Assembly (NCBI GenBank): GCA_947650285.1
Contig: CANTFL010001446.1
Location: 547,001 to 611,000, forward strand
Length of the DNA: 64,000 bases
Direction: 5' to 3'
Origin: Hyaloperonospora brassicae
Taxonomy: Eukaryota; Oomycota; Peronosporomycetes; Peronosporales; Peronosporaceae
Shown in pieces: positions 55,801 to 64,000 of this stretch. Both the position numbers and the translations under genes were made by a program. How positions within the stretch are numbered: the first letter of the stretch is position 1; every line of letters begins with the position of its first letter. The notes under the pieces were generated by a model that was given only the letters and a program-made list of their open reading frames with translations, searched no databases and was not told the origin of the DNA.

Positions 55801-58800
55801 TTATTTTGGGCATATCTCATTCATAGTCGAAAAACATGCTACACTTTACAATTTGGCAGGCAGTCTGATGCTATTGCGAAATAGAACTCTCGAATTATTT
55901 ATTTAGAACGCCAGAAGTGGGCATGTCCGATGTCTTCATCACTTTTTTTACTCTTTTTTCACTCGCTACCTCCTATTGTGCTCAAAATTCATCTTCATAT
56001 ATAAAGTGCACACACTAAAAGTCATATCGATAGTCAAAAGATGCTGATGTGGGATAATAAAAAATACGTGAAGCTGAAGTGTCCCATGTATTCAGTAGAC
56101 AATATTTTTTGATAAATTACACAATTCCTTATGTATCTACATGCGTTAAAAGGTGAGAAATATCGAGTCAATCATCAAGGTATTATATTGACACATCAAA
56201 CATCTCCATTGAATCACCTTAAAAGCTGTTCGCTTGTGATACAACTTGCAGTCGGAAGGACTATATATTTATATTATATTTATAAAACTTACAAATTAAA
56301 TATACCTAATGTTAAATAGTATGATTACATACGCTACGATCAGTCATCAGCTTTAAAATTGGGCGTCAGACGGCGACTAAATAGCCACATAACCTAAAGA
56401 TTTGTTCTTTTAGTAACTTCGGAATCACGCTTTGCAGCAATGGGATCTATCAGCTAAGACAAGAATTTTTTTACGATGTATATAAACTAGTGGTGACATC
56501 TCCATCGTTGTAAAATTCAATCAATCGCCGATATTCAAAATTATTGTAGCTACACAGTTACCCAGATCTAGAAACGACCAATTGCGCAGTAAATGCCGAT
56601 GCAAGCGATTTAAACGAATATTACCTTTCAATATAAGTGTTCTGAAAATCCACATTTTATAGTTATGCGCTTCATTACGAGTTTTAATTTGATTTGAATT
56701 ATGTAGGTTTATTTGGATGCGCTCTTATATATCAGTTTAATGTATACTTAATGTTTCCTATCAACTATTTTTGCACATGTCATTGGTATCAGTGAATTTT
56801 TTGTGTAATTAAAATCTGAAGACACAATTTTAATGGCTACGACTAGGGGCAGGCCTTGCTTTTGCTAGATACACAACACATTTATGCTACGGCCACACCC
56901 GCCTACCAAAAATAATAAAAATAACTTCACAATTTAAAGCGCAAATAGTGTACTTGTATAGTATAGTGCAATTGAATGTAAAAGCACCCAACCTAAGTGC
57001 CAAATTTGTTTGTATTAGGACTCTGGAGGTTAAGGAGGGGAATTTTATTTTGCTGCAAAATAAACGAAAATGTCTTAAAAACCTGTTTTGGCTGCGGAAT
57101 TGCGTCTGTGACCGCTCATACTCATACAATACGACAGTAAACACCGCATAATAACAGACACAAGCTGGAATTAGAAATTAGCGTACGAAGGCCTAATGGA
57201 TTAAAAATATGCGCTAAAAAACTCCAATCTCCACCTCCTCTCTCGTAAATACTATCTTTTCCTTCCAGGAACGAAATGAAAATGATCTTTACGTTTATGC
57301 GGCTACCCAAGGGTATGCCATCGACGTCGTCAGATCAATGAATATAGGCGGGCTCTGCTCCAGGTCTATCACAAGTGCGATTGTGGCGGGACCTACGGAC
57401 GGTCATAAGATCTCTATTCTGTTGAAGGCATCCCTCGTGCGTAATTTGTTTTTGCGTCTTCTTACCCAAAAAGATTCTATCGATGTGTGACATTCAACGG
57501 TATGTACCGGCACGCACCTCGTCACAAACGGTAGCCTCAAATTCTACACATACTGCAAGCCGTATTTGTTTGCCCGTGTCTCTCTTTCTGCTGTAACGTC
57601 GAATAAAACGAGTCGTTGCCGCTGCCGATGTTCAGTTCACTCGGTATCGTACCATTGGATGCGTTACCGTTTTTGATACAGTTAATTTCTAGCAGCCATT
57701 GTTCATTTGGATACCGCCCTGGTCACAACAAATTGATAGGACGTCGCGCATAAGTGGCTGCCGTATATGGTTGGTAGATAGGGAGCACTAGAAATGACCA
57801 CGTGATTTACATATTATTCCGCACGATAAAAGGTACAGTCATTTTTATCATTTTATGCAAGCGGGTGTGCTCGTACCAAAAAATGGGGTGGGCCTCAAGT
57901 CGTAGCCATTTTAATATTAAAGAACTGTTGTTTGTCGTGTTTCCATCTATGACTGATCTCAAAAAAAACGATCCGGCAACTTTTGTTTAGCGACTGGGCA
58001 ATTTCCGTTTTTTTCAGGCATGTTTCGTGTAATGAGTATTGAATAAAACTTGATATCGCTGCTACGCCAATGCCCATCCCGCAGGCAAGTTAAAGCACTT
58101 ATAGACATAAAATATTTTTAGATTTGTTATATAAATGCATCCAGCAGACCCCATTCTTTTACGATCATTTTGAGAAATTAGACATAGCTCATTCAACAAT
58201 TCAAATTTGTGAGAACAAAGCATGAGTGTGAAAGTTCATAGAACAACCGTAACGGAGTTTTAAAAAAACTGATAAATTCTACAGATTTCACTGCAATAAC
58301 ACGGGATGTGACGAAAACTCGGGGTCATCCAAGTATATATAACTTTTTTTTATCAATTGTTACCTCTTAAAATGAAATTACCCCGTTTTTGTAAATATAT
58401 TGCGAAATAGTAGGATTGATAGTATCTCTACGTCCGAGATAGGCTTCTATTTGTAAATTCTACATGCTAGTTATCTATAATGTCGTCACTCATAAGTCAG
58501 ATTTTGCAGATTTTGAGCCTCTGTAGATGTGTCATGAATACGAATATATACGAGCTTTAAAAAAACAAACGCTTTTTTCAATGCCAAATAAAAAGTTGTA
58601 CCCGTGACGGTCAAATTATTAGCAGGTTTAGTCTATTTGAATTTAAAAATGAAGCAATCTAAGAAAACACCCATCGTATATTACACCACGTAGGATGAGT
58701 GATCATATAATGTACTTTTATAAAGCCTCCCGTATTCCATCTACTTTCATTTACATGCATTAATCCTACAAGGTATGCTAGACTCAAGCTACTTAGTTTG

Positions 58801-61800
58801 AACACCTTTTGCAACCATCGTGGTCAATGGATCTATCAGAACTGGATAAGCTCGATGTATATTGACATCATGCCGAGATAATTTATGCAAATAATTAATA
58901 GATTGGAGTCCTTATATAATAAGTAATTAGTCATAGGGGCAATGATTTTGAAAAACGACCTCCCTATCTCAAAATATCTAGAATGCCAGAATCCGTAGTC
59001 TGGTCAAATCTTTAATCTTAACCATTCTATTTCTTTATATAAAATACATTGTGCAGAATCACGTAATCATACTATATACATGTTTTCACAGAGTATCAAT
59101 TGTGATTGAATCTGAAACAAACAAATCAGTTTTTATCAAAAAGGTCACACATACATATGTTATTATGTATCGGAAAATTACATTAACTTATTATCAAATA
59201 ATTTTTACTTCATATATCTTTAATCATAAGTTAACCAATTAAATTAACAAAAGGTGATGTTTGTTCTAAATCTCTTTTTTGTTGTTGCAGTATCCCGAGC
59301 CAAAGCATTAAATCCCCCCAGATTCAGAATTCATATAATTATAACGATGACAATAGATGAACTCGGCATTAGTTTGAGTATCATTTTAAATAGAACTATT
59401 AGTGTACACTTGCCATCGCAACTCTATTATTAATATTTAATTTTAATCATATGCTAGCGCATACCTGTATGCCGTCACCATGTAATGGATTCTGCCTCTT
59501 TCCCTATTTATTAATATGTCAATTCGTTATGATGAGTAGACAATACATCTAATTTCATACATGCGTTTTATAAATTCGAGCTTTTGAGTACTTTACAGAC
59601 CATTCATCACGAAAAGTATATTTAATTTATTGCTACGAGAGTCTTGTAAGCGACTATATAATGATTTACACAAGAGCGTACAACGAACAGGATCATTCGA
59701 AATCACCCCAAGATCGTTTAAGGAAACAAGAGGCTTACCCCCGGCTTAACAGAAAATATTTTTTCTTTTTGTATTGTTGGATAACGATGTACGGACAACT
59801 TGCTCGCATTCTTACATCAAAATTGACTGCAAAATTATATACAGCCGATCTAGTCATTTATATTTTTATTTAATCTTGTTCACAACTTGTGCACTACGAC
59901 AAGATTTATATAAAATGATCAACACAAATAATGTTACTTTTAATTTTTTAAATAATCAATATTTAACTTGCTATAGAGTGCTTTTTGTTTGTGCAAAGCT
60001 ACTTTATTCATTTTCTACACTTGTTCTCTACTGTCTGCGATTCAGTTTGAGTACTTCTTACAATTTCACGGCCTATGTAGTCGTTACACTGATTTTGCAA
60101 TTCCCAGCCATCATCACTTTTATCCTGAACATAAAACTTTATTGTTTGTCGGATTGTTAATCTTAGTGAGTGCTCAAAAGTGTGCGGTCAAACGTGATTA
60201 CAGATCGAGTGACGAACTAAACATATTATAGTGTTTGTATAAACTAAGATGTACTCTGTCGACATGATATTGGACTACATACCACGTTGCAGATTCAAGT
60301 TCCCGTCGATGCAGAGAACTAACTTTTATCGATGTTTGCAATGAAGTCGCCATTTGTGCCCCGTTATTAAACGGTGTACAAATCATGCAATGGATGCATG
60401 TATAAAATAATCACCTGTAAGCATCCATTTTTAAATTCACTCGTAATTTTTTATTATTATTACTTTTCTTAATATTAATGACATCCCAGCTCAAGGATAT
60501 GCTACGGGGGGTTGTAAATATGAGTCAATAGAAACAAAGCGGGAGTCAATCTACAAAAGAATGTCTAACTACTAAACGCACTGGCGATCCCATCGTAAAC
60601 AGTTTTTCCAGAGCAAATTTCATGAGTAAACGTTGTCATTCTGAGAGGACAAATTTATCTCAAATGGAATTCCATTAGAAGTGGCACAGACTGAACGTTT
60701 GTGGTAAAGTCGTACGTTAGATAAAAATTACAATAGAATTGTACCGTCGGACTTCGCTTGGTGATGATACAGCGCAAAACCTTTTTTGTTTACCTAAATT
60801 CCTTTATTCCAATAATTACATCGTGTGTAATACATTTAATGTCACAGCTCTATCAATAATATTTTTTATCATATATAATGAACCTGATTACGGTTATATA
60901 AAACTTGCTTGTGTTGATAAAATTTTTAAGCACTATATAAATAGAAAAAGAAATAATTCTTTATGTTAAGCGCGTACTAGACGCAATTTGGTCATTCATC
61001 GAATTCCTGCTAGCAACTTACTTATTATAATATCGGTATATTAAATTATACACGATTTGACATAGATCAAGCTATTAGTAATTTAACGCCATGTGTTATC
61101 CAAATGTGTACCCTATGGGGCAGCTTGGAGTTGACTGATAAATTCGTGTCCGCTACAAAAGCTTTATCTATCTCATTTACCTTTCTATAAGTCTTTATAT
61201 TCAGCCTGTCTCGATTTACGATACTTCCTGATAGTATCGTCTGGACATAGCCCTTGATAAACTGTGACACTTAAGCGACGCCAAGTTGCATATAGGATGC
61301 AAAAAAAATTTCGATCTTCATTTTACAGCTGAAACGATACGGAAGCATGATTTGGTTATTCCATGATAATAAAAATGTCTTTGGTCGATGAAAAGACACA
61401 TTTGGTTATCTATTTGAATTCCAATAAAAATTTTAAGCACGAATGGCAAATATATATCGTGCAGCCGCGCGAGCTACGAAATGACTTATGTAAGTGTTCG
61501 CAACGTTTAGATTAGTATTGCGAACGCAGTTTTCAGCGTCTACCTCAATATATGAAAATTTCTGAGTAGCGATGCGACCAAACTTTGAAGTATGATATTA
61601 TATAATAAAAGTTGGCACGAGCGACGATGTAGCGGTGGATTACATAGAGAAGTCTTGACGAATTTACTATGTGCCAAACGCTCTTTTCATGCATACACTC
61701 ATGGTGGTACCAACATTACCTTTTACATTTATAATTAGTAAGGTATTAGATCTGATGCATTTTTCTCAACGAAATTAGATAAGCACTACAATATATATTA

Positions 61801-63645
61801 TAAAGTGATGTGGCTTGTATCTTTAATCTTTATTTTTTTTGTCGATCGCTTTACTCATAAAATGGCCATGACGACAGGAAAGTAAATATATATCAGTCAT
61901 CTTTTTCATTTTGTTACGCACTCATCCTCCTTTAAGCTGTATTCATTGGTACTATAATAAGGAGACGATCCCAAGATTCTTGTGATCTCGACTTTATACT
62001 AGTACCTAGGCAATCGACAAATGAAAGATTGCTCCGTTTATGTGCCCGATTCCTTTCTCAACTTATTTTCTCGTCGGTAAAGGATGCAATAATTTGAGGG
62101 AATCGTGTCGATGAAAGCCTTAGTCGTTTGTGTGATAGGGTCATAGATAATTGTGTGGGAGACTTTATACAATCTCGTGTACACTTGTAAAGTAATCGAT
62201 ATGAGTTACTCTGATCTCCACAGTATCTCCCTCCTCTATTAATTTGTATTTGATCCTATTGATCTTAATTCCAATCAGGCCGCCTCGCGTTCTTGCGAAA
62301 ATCCTCTATTCTGTTTCTACGTCCGATAGCAGATAAGGCAAGAACTTTTTCTGGAAGTCTTTGTCCCCTGGCCAAATAATTAATGGATATCACTTAATTA
62401 TATAGTTTGACTTTTTGACGTGGAGCGTCCAGCAATCTAACCCGACAAAGTAGCCGACAAATGTACTTAGAAGCTGACTAATCGGTTAATTACAGAATAA
62501 AATAACTACGAACTACCACTATGTTGACTATAGACTCATAAAATGCTTCTATCTGTCGTCTGTTCAGGCTCATTAGATCCATCTACGACTTTACTACTTC
62601 ATCGACATACCTAGTCAAGGATCGCATATAATGATACACCCGAATATAATATGATACGGATCTACTCACTTATCACGATAGCTTTATTGATTGCAGATCG
62701 CGTGGTTGAATCCAATCGAATCTGTGGTTTGCGGTACCCTCCGTTATCGCTATCGCGAATTGCGCTCTTGAGATAAGTAAGAAAGAGACACACCCATCAC
62801 CAAATACCCTGAGAACGATAATTAGTAACCATCAACTAGCTCCACTTGTCCATCGATTACGATGAGACGAGTAAGACCGTCTCAACAACTAGTTCACCAA
62901 TACCGACTTAGAGAAAGCGCAAGACGTCCAAATGTCGCGAATTAACTCGATGACTTCTGTACAGCACAATCCCATACAAGTGCTTAGATAAAACGAAATG
63001 CAGAGTGTTGCAGTGCGAATATTAATGGCAATTCTGTACGAGGTAATTTATTGACATGACGAATCTTTTTTTAGGTGCACAAAGATCATCCTACACTCCG
63101 CGCCAGGTGACTTCGAAATAACATATTTATCGTCTACTTTATATATATATATATATCATTTAAATATATTGTCTAATTCGAATACTTCATCCACCATGTT
63201 ATGATGAAGATTGAAACTTGGTAAAGCGGAAGGGCTTTAAACACAACTTATTCAATTGCATCCTGAAACGCTTCCGACGGTACATAAGTGCAAATTTTGT
63301 TCGACAAAAAATCATATGGTAATGTTGCATAATCGTATAGTGTAACCGGCATTTGCCTTTCATAAATGCGATGTTAGCAGCAAATATATACGGTATAGAA
63401 TTCGTTTTTTTTTCACTCACCGATTACTAGAGATAAAATATATTGGTCACTAGCTAGACCGTTCTACACGTACGCGCAATAGTAACTCTTCCAACGTAAC
63501 TTCGCCATCACGCGTCGAGTTATCTCCTTAGCCTCTATTTTATTGAAAACATTCCAGCGTCATGTATCACTCCAATCAAAGCGACACGGTATATTGACAA
63601 TGAAAATTTCTGCGCGAGGAATCTTGTCCGACAACCAAATCCAAT
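52843..63645. other. AT-rich gene desert
   Basis: No supported gene. Open frames are short and AT-biased. A patch of higher GC at about 57300-57780 may be a degraded gene or transposon but shows no motif. Simple (AT)n tract at 63140-63156. No RNA gene recognised. Confidence 0.5.
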
Positions 63646-64000
63646 TCACCTAACTCTTCCGGTGTCCGCACGCACCGTGCAGTGTTCTATGGTTGACGTC
63701 AACAGGATCGTGTGCAATCGAATAGATGACATGTTGCCGCTTACAGCCGCACACATGTTTGCATGCAAATATTGGGCAAAGGACATGCTTATATAGGATG
63801 ATGCCGATAAATTTCTATTTTGAGCATTAACTTGTAATACAAATAACTTGGCGTCCTCCTGTAGCATCATAGCCTTGGTCCACGATCTGCGCGCAACCAA
63901 CAGACTATAAAAATGGTACTTTGATGAAAGTTGAAGGATTAACATTGCAAGAAGGACATGCGCTAAAACGACTGCGATTCTAATCAACGTTAAGACGAAA
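63646..64000 (-). CDS. Partial frame at window edge with signal-peptide-like start (tentative)
   Basis: The minus-strand frame is open to the right edge, so its true start may lie outside. Visible text FVLTLIRIAVVLAHVLLAML is a hydrophobic segment like a signal peptide or membrane anchor, followed by about 95 residues without a recognised motif (no RxLR, no W-motif). Could be a decayed effector or a chance frame. Confidence 0.15.
   Translation of the reverse strand, partial: FVLTLIRIAVVLAHVLLAMLILQLSSKYHFYSLLVARRSWTKAMMLQEDAKLFVLQVNAQNRNLSASSYISMSFAQYLHANMCAAVSGNMSSIRLHTILLTSTIEHCTVRADTGRVR

Overview
The window looks like nuclear DNA of an oomycete, most likely a downy mildew or Phytophthora relative. 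Three things point there: two compact housekeeping genes sharing a divergent promoter, a secreted effector-like protein with an LxxLxxW-type (WY-like) helical C-terminus, and chromodomain Ty3/gypsy retrotransposons set in AT-rich, gene-poor DNA. Species is not determinable from the sequence alone.

Layout. 1-2.2 kb: a head-to-head pair, succinate dehydrogenase assembly factor 2 (minus strand) and V-ATPase subunit E (plus strand, three exons). 3.36-11.33 kb: a nearly complete Ty3/gypsy element (called G1 here) with 392/391-bp LTRs that are about 99% identical, a 5-bp target duplication, intact gag, a textbook -1 frameshift signal, a pol carrying several in-frame stops, and a large open reading frame running ANTISENSE to pol next to the 3' LTR. 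14.10-21.76 kb: an older, badly broken Ty3/gypsy element on the minus strand (G2) that also carries an antisense accessory gene in the same place. 21.8-38.1 kb: AT-rich desert holding a very decayed G1-like RNase H/integrase relic (34.4-36.1 kb). 38.09-40.39 kb: a structurally complete pogo/Tigger-type DNA transposon with perfect 23-bp inverted ends, TA duplications and a transposase gene that can be read through three introns. 40.4-44.6 kb: desert. 44.6-45.7 kb: a secreted effector candidate with three 16-residue tandem repeats. 46.06-46.24 kb: a small pogo-like MITE candidate upstream of it. 46.2-51.9 kb: a more GC-rich island that looks gene-derived but in which no family could be recognised. 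52.38-52.84 kb: a solo LTR related to G1. 52.8-64 kb: AT-rich desert.

Most unusual signals. (1) G1 is packed end to end, LTRs and coding sequence alike, with short perfect inverted repeats (stems of 8-11 bp, loops of a few bases), far more than chance predicts; stems in the LTR are kept in the diverged solo LTR by paired changes. (2) Both Ty3/gypsy elements carry a coding-like gene antisense to pol that converges on the end of pol and finishes in a predicted coiled coil; in G1 its coiled-coil part lies opposite the pol linker that leads to the chromodomain. Together these suggest a retrotransposon lineage with genome-wide ordered RNA structure and a convergent antisense accessory gene.

Limits: all homology calls are by reading motifs, no database search was possible, and percentages or expectations quoted are hand counts.
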